From Candidatus Peribacterales bacterium (GTDB taxonomy: Bacteria; Patescibacteriota; Gracilibacteria; Peribacterales; Peribacteraceae), in NCBI GenBank assembly GCA_020058765.1, contig JAGVDM010000006.1:117488-181487 (forward strand): a DNA stretch of 64,000 bases, written 5' to 3'. The translations under genes were made by a program, and so were the position numbers. This document shows positions 17,252 through 24,801 of this stretch, in pieces (position 1 is the stretch's first letter; every line of letters starts with the position of its first letter). A model generated the notes under the pieces. The model was not told the DNA's origin and ran no database searches. It saw only the letters and a list, made by a program, of their open reading frames with translations.

Positions 17252-17756
17252 CCCTCGCGCGCACCAAATACGTTGTCGTCGGCTCGCGATCTGGGAACGG
17301 AAAGTCGTGCGACACCACGCGTGCTCCCGGCCGCAATTCACGGTCAAGCTTCGGCAACAGTTGCTGCATGACTTTTGGGTACAGGTACAAGAAGAGGCAA
17401 TCTGCATGGCGCACGTCATAGTCGAACAGAGAACCACGATGCCACAGGATGCCATCTCGCGTGCACCACGAACGCAGCCACCCCACAAAACACGTGGTAG
17501 GCACGGCTTCCACACCTATCGCTCGTAGCCCAGGGCACGCACGGCAAGCCTCGCGAAGCACTCTCCCATCACCCGCACCCAAATCGAGAATCGTCTGCCC
17601 TGAGCGCAGTTCGGCAGCTTGCACCATGGCACGTACAGCTGCCTTGGAGCTGGGTACAAAAGGCACCGGTACGCTGAATTGCCATATCGTGGAAACAATC
17701 AACAGAACAATGAGCAGCGCCGCAAGAACGAGAAGAACGACTGGGAGCAAAGGCAC
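17202..17756 (-). CDS. Membrane-anchored class I SAM methyltransferase
   Basis: A 184-aa protein with an N-terminal hydrophobic helix (residues about 4-28, VVLLVLAALLIVLLIVSTIW) and a compact Rossmann methyltransferase domain: motif I ILDLGAGDGRVL and later LFLYLYPKVM. The substrate is unknown; similar small membrane-tethered methyltransferases are common in candidate phyla. The start is a GTG at 17756. Its end overlaps comEC by 50 bp in the opposite direction. Confidence 0.75.
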   Translation of the reverse strand: MPLLPVVLLVLAALLIVLLIVSTIWQFSVPVPFVPSSKAAVRAMVQAAELRSGQTILDLGAGDGRVLREACRACPGLRAIGVEAVPTTCFVGWLRSWCTRDGILWHRGSLFDYDVRHADCLFLYLYPKVMQQLLPKLDRELRPGARVVSHDFPFPDREPTTTYLVRARVRDHKIFVYDWPAKYQ

Positions 17757-17847
17757 GGACGAAGCCTACCGCAGAATACGGCGAAACAGATATCGAAATA
17801 CACTATGCCCCTGCTACAGTGGCGGAGAATTTTCTTCGCTTTTCCTC

Positions 17848-18498
17848 ATGCGCCTTTCCAAAGAACTCAAGCTTCGCCTCCTCCTCGGCCTCTTCGTGGG
17901 GCTCTTGGTTGGCATGAACCTGCTTGGGAACAAGATCACGACGCTCCTTGGTATTTCGGTCTCTGTGAGCATTTTCATGGTGCCGCTCACCTTCCTCATT
18001 ACCGACATTGTGGAAGAGGTATACGGCAAAGACGAAGTGCTGCAATTCATTATCGCTGGCGTGGCAACCATCGTGATCATGATGGCGTATACAGCGCTCT
18101 TTGTGATCCTGCCACCAAACGAACGCTTCGAACACAATGAGGCGTACAGCACGATCTTCGGCTCAAGCCTGCGCATCATGACGGCGAGCGTGATTGCGTT
18201 CCTGCTCGCACAGCTGCATGACATGTGGTCGTTCGCCTTCTGGAAGCGCAAGACGAAAGGCAAGGCACTCTGGCTCCGCAACAATCTTTCCACCTGGGTA
18301 TCACAGGCGATCGACACACTCGTATTCATGATGATTGCGTTCTACCAAGTGAGCGATCGCTTCACGTTCGCATTCATTATTCAGCTGTCGATCCCCTACT
18401 ACCTGTTCAAGTTGGTATTTGCAGCACTGGATACGCCCTTCGTCTACCTCGGCGTCCATTGGCTACGCGGTAAAGAAGCAGAAGCGCCCGTTGCCTAA
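17848..18498 (+). CDS. VUT/YhhQ-family queuosine-precursor transporter, paralogue 1
   Basis: A 216-aa integral membrane protein with about six helices. The early MNLLGNKIT segment and the FLITDIVEEVYG motif (D-x-x-x-E-x-Y-G) are typical of YhhQ, which imports preQ0/preQ1 for queuosine in tRNA. The track ORF begins 400 bp earlier in the antisense of the methyltransferase gene; MRLSKELKLR at 17848 is the family-like start. No tgt or other queuosine gene is in the window. A second family member lies at 31902. It overlaps the convergent bcp stop by 4 bp. Confidence 0.85.
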   Translation: MRLSKELKLRLLLGLFVGLLVGMNLLGNKITTLLGISVSVSIFMVPLTFLITDIVEEVYGKDEVLQFIIAGVATIVIMMAYTALFVILPPNERFEHNEAYSTIFGSSLRIMTASVIAFLLAQLHDMWSFAFWKRKTKGKALWLRNNLSTWVSQAIDTLVFMMIAFYQVSDRFTFAFIIQLSIPYYLFKLVFAALDTPFVYLGVHWLRGKEAEAPVA

Positions 18499-18965
18499 GC
18501 AGAGAGCTCGTCTATATCCGCGAGGATCTGATGTGCATGGGCTTCCACATCTATCCCTTCGTATATCTTCGCAATGTTGCCAGCGGGATCAATGAGGAAA
18601 GTAACGCGGGCAATGCCAAAGCCGAGCTTGCCGTAGAGCGTGCGCTCGCGCCATGCGCCATAGGCTGTACTCACTACACCGTCCGCATCGCTCAAAAGCG
18701 GGAAGGGCAGTGAGAACTTCTCGGCAAACTTTGCGTGGCTCTCGACAGTATCTCGACTCACGCCAAAGATCACTGCATCGCGTTCGCTAAACACTTCTGT
18801 GTTATCACGGAAGCCACATGCCTCCTTGGTGCACCCAGGTGTATCGTCCTTGGGGTAGAAATACAGCACCACCCATTGGCCGAGGTACTGCTCTAGCGCA
18901 TGGATTGTGCCCTCTTGATCCGGAACAGAGAACAACGGAGCGGATGACCCAACGGCAAGACTCAT
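18495..18965 (-). CDS. bcp: Thioredoxin-dependent peroxiredoxin (BCP/PrxQ type)
   Basis: BCP reduces hydrogen peroxide and organic hydroperoxides in the cytoplasm. The 156-aa protein carries DDTPGCTKEAC with the peroxidatic and resolving Cys five positions apart, the arrangement of 1-Cys/atypical 2-Cys PrxQ enzymes, plus YFYPK before it. The track ORF extends 43 codons upstream into His-rich nonsense; MSLAVGSSAPLF at 18965 is the correct start. It follows the nitroreductase gene on the same strand by 16 bp, so the two may form a redox operon. Confidence 0.95.
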   Translation of the reverse strand: MSLAVGSSAPLFSVPDQEGTIHALEQYLGQWVVLYFYPKDDTPGCTKEACGFRDNTEVFSERDAVIFGVSRDTVESHAKFAEKFSLPFPLLSDADGVVSTAYGAWRERTLYGKLGFGIARVTFLIDPAGNIAKIYEGIDVEAHAHQILADIDELSA

Positions 18966-18981
18966 AGAAACAAGGCGGGAA

Positions 18982-19569
18982 TTATGCGGAAGGCCATGTG
19001 TCATGGAACACGAATGCGGATTGCGGATTGCGCACTCGTGGTGATGCCTCTCGTGCATGCAATTCTGCTGCGGCACTATCATCGTGATACCCAATCGCAG
19101 TCATGCTCGCAGCAATGTAATCATCGGACACGCCGAGGCGCACGTTTGCCCCTTGCCAATCAAAACCGGCCATGGAATGGCCGATCAAACCGAGGGAGGA
19201 AAGCTGTAAAAGCACATAGCCTGTCGCACATCCCGCATCATGCATGGCATGCCGATTCTCTTTGCCGTTACGATCGAATGTCTTCTTCGCAAAAGTGACC
19301 ATCAAGAACCCTGCATTCTTTGCCCAAGCGTTCCCTTCCACGAGGAGCGACTCTATTGCGGCACGAGCTTCACCATCATCTTTCTGTGCATACACGTATC
19401 TCCACGGCTGTTCGTTGTAGCTGCTTGGCGCCCAGCGTGCGGCTTCGAATAGTGTGCGAATTTTTTCCGGCTCCACCGTGCGCGGAGAAAACGCCACCGG
19501 ACTCCAGCGATCACGAATGGGATCAAGAATAGGCACATCTGCCGGTGCGGGTTTCTGCGGAAAGTGCAT
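18982..19569 (-). CDS. Nitroreductase-family FMN oxidoreductase
   Basis: This 195-aa flavoprotein matches the nitroreductase fold: RWSPVAFSPRTVEPEKI, then ARWAPSSYNEQPW, which lines the FMN pocket, and later GLIGHSMAGFD. Such enzymes use NAD(P)H to reduce nitro compounds, quinones or other electrophiles; the natural substrate here is unknown. It lies 16 bp upstream of bcp. TATAGT 6 nt before the ATG suggests a leaderless promoter. Confidence 0.88.
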   Translation of the reverse strand: MHFPQKPAPADVPILDPIRDRWSPVAFSPRTVEPEKIRTLFEAARWAPSSYNEQPWRYVYAQKDDGEARAAIESLLVEGNAWAKNAGFLMVTFAKKTFDRNGKENRHAMHDAGCATGYVLLQLSSLGLIGHSMAGFDWQGANVRLGVSDDYIAASMTAIGYHDDSAAAELHAREASPRVRNPQSAFVFHDTWPSA

Positions 19570-19575
19570 GGGCGC

Positions 19576-19581
19576 ACTATA
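19576..19581 (-). promoter_or_regulatory. -10 box of the nitroreductase gene
   Basis: TATAGT, preceded by TGC (extended -10), ends 6 nt before the ATG at 19569. Confidence 0.45.
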
Positions 19582-19617
19582 GCAGACGGCTCAGCAGAAC
19601 TTTTCTTAAGAAAACGC

Positions 19618-21768
19618 TCAGTGATGCGGCATGTGTTCTTTCACAGTATCTACCAAGCCGTGACGAGGATGACCATGCATCACATGTGTCGCCTGTTTCA
19701 TGGAATCCTTTGCCATATGCTTGATGCGCTTGAGAAGACGATATCGACGATGGGTGTGATGTGCGAGGTACCCCCCGCCGCCCACAATCACTCCGCCGAT
19801 GATGAGCCAGAACACTGCCACGCCTGCACTGCGCAGGAACGCAACGAACGATGCCCACGCAGATGGAAACAGTTCCAGCTGTTGCGCAACAGACAGGCGA
19901 GAAAGAAGCATGTCGCGCTGTGCGTCGTTGAACGGGGCAAAGAGCGTGTCGCGCTGCTCCTGAGATAAGCGCGAGAGCGTGCCAAACAGTGCCCAAGGAC
20001 TGAGCTTATTGAGCACCCGAAACAACACAGCAGGATCAATCGATTCAAGAATGTCGTAGAGGAAGTCCGCCGGCAGTTTGGCAAAAATCTCGGCAAGAGC
20101 GTCACCATCGAGCTGTTCGAGCACCATGCCACGATGATCAGGACTCATAAGACCAAGAGCAGCACCAAGCTGTTCAGGGGAAAGCCGAGCAAGGAAATCG
20201 CGGAGCACGCCACCCTTGAGCGTAGGCACGAGTGCCGCGAGCGCATCGGGGCTCAAGTTGTTTATAAGCTGCCGGTACTCCTCGTCTGTAACGGACGGAA
20301 ACAGAATTTCCCGCTGTTCATCGCCAAGTTTCGCGAGTAGCTTCGCCTGCTCTGCAGGAGGAAGTGATCGAAGCAATGCATCACGCTCTTCTAGAGTGAG
20401 CGTCTCCAACACAGTGCGGAGATCATCGGAAGAGAGTTTGTTCAAAATTTCCGCCTTCTTTGCCGGATCCAGCATGTCGAGCGTCTTGCGGAGATCAGCC
20501 GGTGAGAGCGTGGTGAGCACATCGCCCAGTGCCTCCGAAGGAAGTGTGGAGAGCACTTGGCCAAGTGCTTCTGGCGGCAAAGTGGTAAGCACATCTGCAA
20601 GTGCCTTAGGAGGCAGCTTCGTAAGAATATTTGCGAGATCGGTGGGCTGGAGCCGCATGAGCGTGCGTGCACGATCTTCTGGCGGCAGCGACGTGAGCAC
20701 GTCTGCTACATCTTCGGGCGACAATGATGTAAGTACAGTGCCCAACTCTTCTGGTGGCAGCTTGTCGAGAGTCTTTGCAAGCTCTTCGGGAGGCAAGGTG
20801 GTCAGCACTTCTCCGCGTTCCTCAGCGGAGAGTGACATGAGCACTTTCGCAAGATCTTCACCTTCCAACGCACCGAGCGTGGTGGCCAAATCTTCCGGGG
20901 ACATCTCTGTAAGCAGACTGGCGAGTTGCTCTGGTGGAAGGGTGGTGAGCAACGCGCCAAGTTGCTCCGGAGGGAGAACATCAGCAAGATCGGCAACACC
21001 CTCTGGTCCGAGTGTACTCACCATCTGTTGCACCTGTTCAGGGCGGAGTTTTCCAAGCAATGCAAAGAACGACTGCGCATCGAGACTGCTCAGGAAATCA
21101 ATGAGCCCATCGGGAGACAAGCGAGAGAGAATTTCGCTCCACTCATCGGGGCTCAGACGCTCAAGTAAATCGCGAAGTGCATCGGCATTCAAACGAGAGA
21201 GGAAACCAGCAAGACCATCGGGAGTGAGTGATCGCAGGCTTTCCATAATTGCCGACGGTGAGAGCTTGTCGAACAGTGCTCGCAGCGAATCGGGAACGAG
21301 CCCTGCCAAGAACCTGCCAAGCTGATCTGGCGTGAGGCTGCGTAAAAAATTCTGCAATTGTTCGGTGGGCACACCGTCCAAAATGCTGGAGAAGTCATTG
21401 GGTCCAAGATTGATAAGATGATCAACGAATGAGTCCCGTGCGGCAACGGGATCACCTTCTGCGCCGCACTCGGTAGTATCTCCTTCTCCTCCGGCAAGTG
21501 TGCCAAAGCAGCGAATCGCCCATCGACGATCGCGCGAAGGCAAATCGCTTCTTGGCCGATTGGTGGTGCCACCACTCTCACGATCAAGAATCTCTCTGTC
21601 TGATTGGCCAGAGGGTGTCAGCGAGCCTCCATCGAGAAGATTGGGAATACGACCCAAACGACCTTCATTATCGAAATACGTTGCCTGTGCAGGTGCTACG
21701 GCACAAAGCGCTGCGGCACAGGCCAACACGCTGCAGAACACCCGACCCAAGGAACGCACAGAATGCAT
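19618..21768 (-). CDS. Exported membrane-anchored solenoid protein with 43 twelve-residue repeats
   Basis: A 716-aa protein with a signal peptide (residues 1-29, ending APAQA), a non-repetitive region with three Cys (30-120), an uninterrupted array of 43 twelve-residue repeats (121-636; consensus LSPEDLAxVLTx), a transmembrane helix (about 648-670, VFWLIIGGVIVGGGG) and a basic, His-rich cytoplasmic tail. The repeat resembles the helical repeat of MgtE N-terminal domains. The predicted product is an extracytoplasmic helical rod held in the membrane. No enzyme motif is seen. The start is set by the signal peptide; TATCAT lies 6 nt upstream. Confidence 0.8.
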   Translation of the reverse strand: MHSVRSLGRVFCSVLACAAALCAVAPAQATYFDNEGRLGRIPNLLDGGSLTPSGQSDREILDRESGGTTNRPRSDLPSRDRRWAIRCFGTLAGGEGDTTECGAEGDPVAARDSFVDHLINLGPNDFSSILDGVPTEQLQNFLRSLTPDQLGRFLAGLVPDSLRALFDKLSPSAIMESLRSLTPDGLAGFLSRLNADALRDLLERLSPDEWSEILSRLSPDGLIDFLSSLDAQSFFALLGKLRPEQVQQMVSTLGPEGVADLADVLPPEQLGALLTTLPPEQLASLLTEMSPEDLATTLGALEGEDLAKVLMSLSAEERGEVLTTLPPEELAKTLDKLPPEELGTVLTSLSPEDVADVLTSLPPEDRARTLMRLQPTDLANILTKLPPKALADVLTTLPPEALGQVLSTLPSEALGDVLTTLSPADLRKTLDMLDPAKKAEILNKLSSDDLRTVLETLTLEERDALLRSLPPAEQAKLLAKLGDEQREILFPSVTDEEYRQLINNLSPDALAALVPTLKGGVLRDFLARLSPEQLGAALGLMSPDHRGMVLEQLDGDALAEIFAKLPADFLYDILESIDPAVLFRVLNKLSPWALFGTLSRLSQEQRDTLFAPFNDAQRDMLLSRLSVAQQLELFPSAWASFVAFLRSAGVAVFWLIIGGVIVGGGGYLAHHTHRRYRLLKRIKHMAKDSMKQATHVMHGHPRHGLVDTVKEHMPHH
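19861..21408 (-). repeat. 43 tandem 36-bp coding repeats
   Basis: The array encodes 43 consecutive 12-residue units without a single insertion or deletion. Examples: LPPEELAKTLDK, LPPEELGTVLTS, LSPEDVADVLTS. Central units (about 13-25) are most alike, while both ends have diverged, as expected if recent duplications occurred in the middle. Confidence 0.9.
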
Positions 21769-21774
21769 CGAAAT

Positions 21775-21780
21775 ATGATA
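21775..21780 (-). promoter_or_regulatory. -10 box of the solenoid gene
   Basis: TATCAT lies 6 nt before the ATG at 21768; no clear -35. Confidence 0.35.
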
Positions 21781-21877
21781 CCACAAAAACGCCCCTTTGG
21801 GCAGCCCCCTGGCACGCATACAGCCAAACAGCACCGTCCTGGTTGCCCGAGCACCGCTGAACACGTAGGCTGCACCC

Positions 21878-22555
21878 ATGCAAAAAATCCTCATCCCCCT
21901 CCTTTCATTTACGTTGCTTGCGGCCTGCGCAAGTGGCAGTTCCAACCCAGAAAATATGCATACTGTAATTCTGCACACCTCACTCGGCGATGTGACGGTG
22001 GAAATTGATGGAAACGCTGCACCAAAAACAGCGGAGAACTTCCTTACACATGCGCGGAACGGCTACTACGACAATCTCACGTTCCACCGTGTCATCCCCG
22101 ATTTTATGATCCAGGGTGGTGACCCAACCGGCAATGGTTCGGGTGGCGAGAGCATCTGGGGAGGCAAGTTCGAAGATGAAATGAACGCGGAGAGCTACAA
22201 ACTGCACCGCACTCGGCTGGCAGAAATAACCGATGAACCGCTCCCAGCAGAATTGGCGAACATGACCGTACAGGAGTACTACGAACGCCAAGGCTACCAG
22301 TACGATGACTCGCTAGAATCCCACCCAATGGAACGCGGATACCTTGCAATGGCGAATGCTGGTCCCAATACAAACGGCAGCCAGTTCTTCATTATCACGC
22401 GCAAGGAAGGCACAGATTGGCTCAACGGAAAGCACACGGTATTCGGGAAAGTGCTCGAGGGCATGGAGATTGTAGATGCCATCTCCAACGTCGACCGTGG
22501 AGCAAATGATAAGCCAGTTACGCCTGTGACATTCACCGTAGAGGTGATCGACTAG
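21878..22555 (+). CDS. Cyclophilin-type peptidyl-prolyl isomerase lipoprotein
   Basis: This 225-aa protein accelerates proline isomerisation in exported proteins. A lipoprotein signal (LLAAC, lipidated Cys at residue 17) anchors it outside the membrane. The cyclophilin domain follows: FHRVIPDFMIQGGDP with the catalytic Arg, and NGSQFFI. An insertion of about 45 residues (LPAELANMTVQEYYERQG region) between the two core blocks is longer than in small cyclophilins. The gene is divergent from the solenoid gene and overlaps the convergent AI-2E gene by 23 bp. Confidence 0.93.
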   Translation: MQKILIPLLSFTLLAACASGSSNPENMHTVILHTSLGDVTVEIDGNAAPKTAENFLTHARNGYYDNLTFHRVIPDFMIQGGDPTGNGSGGESIWGGKFEDEMNAESYKLHRTRLAEITDEPLPAELANMTVQEYYERQGYQYDDSLESHPMERGYLAMANAGPNTNGSQFFIITRKEGTDWLNGKHTVFGKVLEGMEIVDAISNVDRGANDKPVTPVTFTVEVID

Positions 22556-23567
22556 TCGGTCGCATCTCCTTGCGGAAAATCTCGAGGAGACCGAACAGAA
22601 GGCTTAAGACAAGTGGGCCCAAAATGAACCCGACGAGACCGAACACGGTAATACCTCCAATCACAGCAAAGAGGATGAAGAATGGATGTAAGCGCATTCC
22701 TCTGCCCACGAGTAGCGGGTGGAGGAATGTGTCGATCAACCCGACTGCGGTAGCACCCCAAATAGAAAGGCCTATCGCCATCCCCATGTCCCCGCGAACG
22801 AACAGATACACAACTGCAGGAACGATGACGATGCCGGTACCAATGCCCGGCACCAATGCACCTACACCGGCAACCGCACCAAACAACACCGCATTTCCCA
22901 CGCCAAAAATGGCGAAACCAACGCCAGTCGCCGTGCCCTGCAATATGGCAATAATCAGTGAACCACGAATCACCGAGTCTACAGCTCGTCGCAATCGCAG
23001 AAGGATTTCTTCATCATCTTCATTGTTGAGCGGGCTCAGTTCCACAACGGCATTGAGGAACTTTGGGCCGTCTTTGAGCATGTAATAGTACGCAATCATG
23101 CCCAAGAACAGGTGTAGTACCGTGTTCAATGTGCCTGCCAATAGTGAACCAACGCTGCTTGCAAGCCAGCGAAGTCCCTGACCAACATACTGCTGTAAAT
23201 TGAGCTCCATGCCGGGCATGAAGCGCTGCAAATACAGTTCCACTGTACTAAGCATGTCATTGACGATCGACGTAGGATCACCCGTAAGCTGTGCATACAC
23301 ATCCAATGCCTGCCGCACGATGTGCACACCAATAAAGGTGAGCGGTAGTAATAGGATTACAAACGTGAACACCACCATGATCAGTGCCGCGATACGCTCA
23401 CGCCCTCTGCATACTCCTACCGTCCGTCTGTACAGAGAGTGGAACACGATCGCCGCGGTGGCAGCGAGCGAGAGGGTAATGAAGTACGGCATGAAAATCT
23501 GTATGGCGAGATACAGCACACCGAGCAAAAGCCCAAGGAAGAACACCAGACGAACGTTCGATTGCAT
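22533..23567 (-). CDS. AI-2E (PerM/TqsA) family transporter
   Basis: A 344-aa polytopic membrane protein with eight or so helices. The C-terminal half has the family's GVGALVPGIGTGIVIVPAV and the late PLLVGRGMRLHPFF block. Members export autoinducer-2 in E. coli, or act as Na+/H+ antiporters elsewhere; no LuxS gene is in the window, so substrate is open. The start at 23567 (MQSNVRLVFF) removes a Cys-rich non-protein extension in the track. TATACT lies 7 nt upstream. Confidence 0.88.
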   Translation of the reverse strand: MQSNVRLVFFLGLLLGVLYLAIQIFMPYFITLSLAATAAIVFHSLYRRTVGVCRGRERIAALIMVVFTFVILLLPLTFIGVHIVRQALDVYAQLTGDPTSIVNDMLSTVELYLQRFMPGMELNLQQYVGQGLRWLASSVGSLLAGTLNTVLHLFLGMIAYYYMLKDGPKFLNAVVELSPLNNEDDEEILLRLRRAVDSVIRGSLIIAILQGTATGVGFAIFGVGNAVLFGAVAGVGALVPGIGTGIVIVPAVVYLFVRGDMGMAIGLSIWGATAVGLIDTFLHPLLVGRGMRLHPFFILFAVIGGITVFGLVGFILGPLVLSLLFGLLEIFRKEMRPTSRSPLR

Positions 23568-23574
23568 AGGTGGG

Positions 23575-23580
23575 AGTATA
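23575..23580 (-). promoter_or_regulatory. -10 box of the AI-2E transporter gene
   Basis: TATACT ends 7 nt before the ATG at 23567. Confidence 0.4.
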
Positions 23581-23616
23581 GAGTAGATACAACAAAAAAA
23601 GATGCATGTCGCAGAA

Positions 23617-23651
23617 CAAAAAATCCACACCCTAACTTTTAGAATGTGGAT
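23617..23651 (-). terminator. Rho-independent terminator of the cold-shock gene
   Basis: On the minus strand ATCCACATTCTAA pairs with TTAGGGTGTGGAT (13 bp with two G-U pairs) around an AAG loop, followed by six T. It begins 19 bp after the cold-shock stop codon and insulates the downstream AI-2E gene. Confidence 0.92.
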
Positions 23652-23669
23652 CTGTGTTGGCAGTCGCAA

Positions 23670-23879
23670 TTATGCGGCGTTCTCGTCCGCGGCAACCACG
23701 TTCTCCGCCTTCGGCCCCTTCTCCCCCTGCTTGAGGTCAAAGTTCACCGTCTGGCCCACCTGCAAACTATCAAATGCACCATTGCAGGCGGAATTGTGGA
23801 AGAACACATCGTCCGAACCTTCCACGGAAATAAAACCGAAGCCCTTATCGGTCTTCGTCTTGATAATACCTGTAGCCAT
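23670..23879 (-). CDS. Cold-shock family RNA-binding protein
   Basis: A 69-aa single-domain CspA-type OB fold that binds single-stranded RNA/DNA and melts RNA structure. RNP1-like KGFGFISVEG and RNP2-like DVFFHNSA are both present, with KGPKAENV near the end. The start at 23879 gives the normal length. The upstream leader contains ATGTCT/AGACAT with a GTAA loop (23903-23918) and a CTCT/AGAG element (23933-23945), suggesting structure-based control as for other cold-shock genes. A strong terminator follows, so it is monocistronic. Confidence 0.95.
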   Translation of the reverse strand: MATGIIKTKTDKGFGFISVEGSDDVFFHNSACNGAFDSLQVGQTVNFDLKQGEKGPKAENVVAADENAA

Positions 23880-24073
23880 ACTAATAGAAAGAATGTAGGT
23901 AAATGTCTGTAAAGACATATTGACCGTACGCGCTCTCACGAGAGAACACCATGCACAATTGTGGAATTCCTGACAAAAGTGAGAGAAAAAGGCCATAATT
24001 CGCCCTTTATGCGCAAAAAGAGAGTAGTGTCATCCGTGAAACAGTACAGAGCTTCTCTTTACCCCCGTCATCC

Positions 24074-24310
24074 ATGCAGAAACACCGCGTCATCTGCCTG
24101 GTGAAAGACTGTGGGAAACCCTCGATGGGCAAACAGTACTGCTCCAAGCATCTCGCAGTGAGCGAGCGGAGAAAATTGCCAGCCAACATGCGCACTGTCA
24201 TCCGGTCTTTGTGCTGCAATGCCAAATGCGAAAGTGGTGCCGGGCATGATAATGGGGAGCAATACTGTACTGCATGCAAAGAACCGTGCCTGTGGAAGGC
24301 AATGCCATAG
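24074..24310 (+). CDS. Small Cys-rich putative zinc-binding protein (78 aa)
   Basis: I do not recognise the family. Nine Cys and paired His residues are arranged as C-x4-C...YCSKH, then CC-x3-C...YCTACKEPC, suggesting two structural zinc sites. It is basic and could bind nucleic acid or protein. It precedes the zincin gene by 41 bp on the same strand; a separate -10 box in that gap makes co-transcription uncertain. The start codon has no ribosome-binding site. Small proteins with such Cys patterns are common in candidate-phylum genomes. Confidence 0.65.
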   Translation: MQKHRVICLVKDCGKPSMGKQYCSKHLAVSERRKLPANMRTVIRSLCCNAKCESGAGHDNGEQYCTACKEPCLWKAMP

Positions 24311-24337
24311 GGCACTGCATGAAAAGTACTGACGTGC

Positions 24338-24343
24338 TATAAC
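24338..24343 (+). promoter_or_regulatory. -10 box of the zincin gene
   Basis: TATAAC preceded by TGC (extended -10) ends 8 nt before the ATG at 24352. Confidence 0.45.
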
Positions 24344-24351
24344 ACTGTTGC

Positions 24352-24735
24352 ATGCCTCTTTCGGATGCCGAATTCGACCGCATAGTGCAGGAAGCAATCG
24401 TTGCACTGCCTAAGCATATTCAAGAAAAACTTCACGACGTGGCGATTGCTGTGGAGCCCCGCGCCAAAGGGCCCCGTGGCGAAACCTTGTTGGGATTATA
24501 CGAAGGCGTGCCCCTCACAGCGTGGGGACGTAATTACAGCGGCAAGGCAACGGATAAGATCACCCTCTACAAAGAAACGATTGAAGCATACGCACATACT
24601 CCAGAAGAAGTGCCGAATGTGATTCGCGATACCCTGCTCCATGAAATCGCACACTACTTCGGATTTGATCACGACAAGATTCACATCATGGAACGGCGCT
24701 GGCGTGCCGCCCGAAAAGAGAAGAAATCGGTGTAA
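24352..24735 (+). CDS. Zincin-like metallopeptidase family protein
   Basis: A 127-aa cytoplasmic protein with the extended zinc motif HEIAHYFGFDHD (HExxHxxGxxH followed by D) at about residues 101-112, and the family's GLYEGVPLT segment. It fits the small zincin family PF06262, whose substrates are unknown. The fold is a minimal metalloprotease core without a signal peptide or propeptide. Length is normal for the family. Confidence 0.88.
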   Translation: MPLSDAEFDRIVQEAIVALPKHIQEKLHDVAIAVEPRAKGPRGETLLGLYEGVPLTAWGRNYSGKATDKITLYKETIEAYAHTPEEVPNVIRDTLLHEIAHYFGFDHDKIHIMERRWRAARKEKKSV

Positions 24736-24801
24736 CCGTAAGATTGCTCACACGTAGTCGTCTACTGCTACGTAAGACTGTTTGTATTCCCCAATCTGGC
24801 T

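Noticed and set aside
20216-21325. 369-codon plus-strand ORF opposite the solenoid gene
   Set aside because: It is the antisense of the repeat array; its Ser-rich product only mirrors repeat codons.
19861-21408. 36-bp periodic repeats that could be mistaken for a CRISPR array
   Set aside because: The repeats are contiguous, degenerate and in frame with a signal-peptide protein; there are no spacers and no cas genes.
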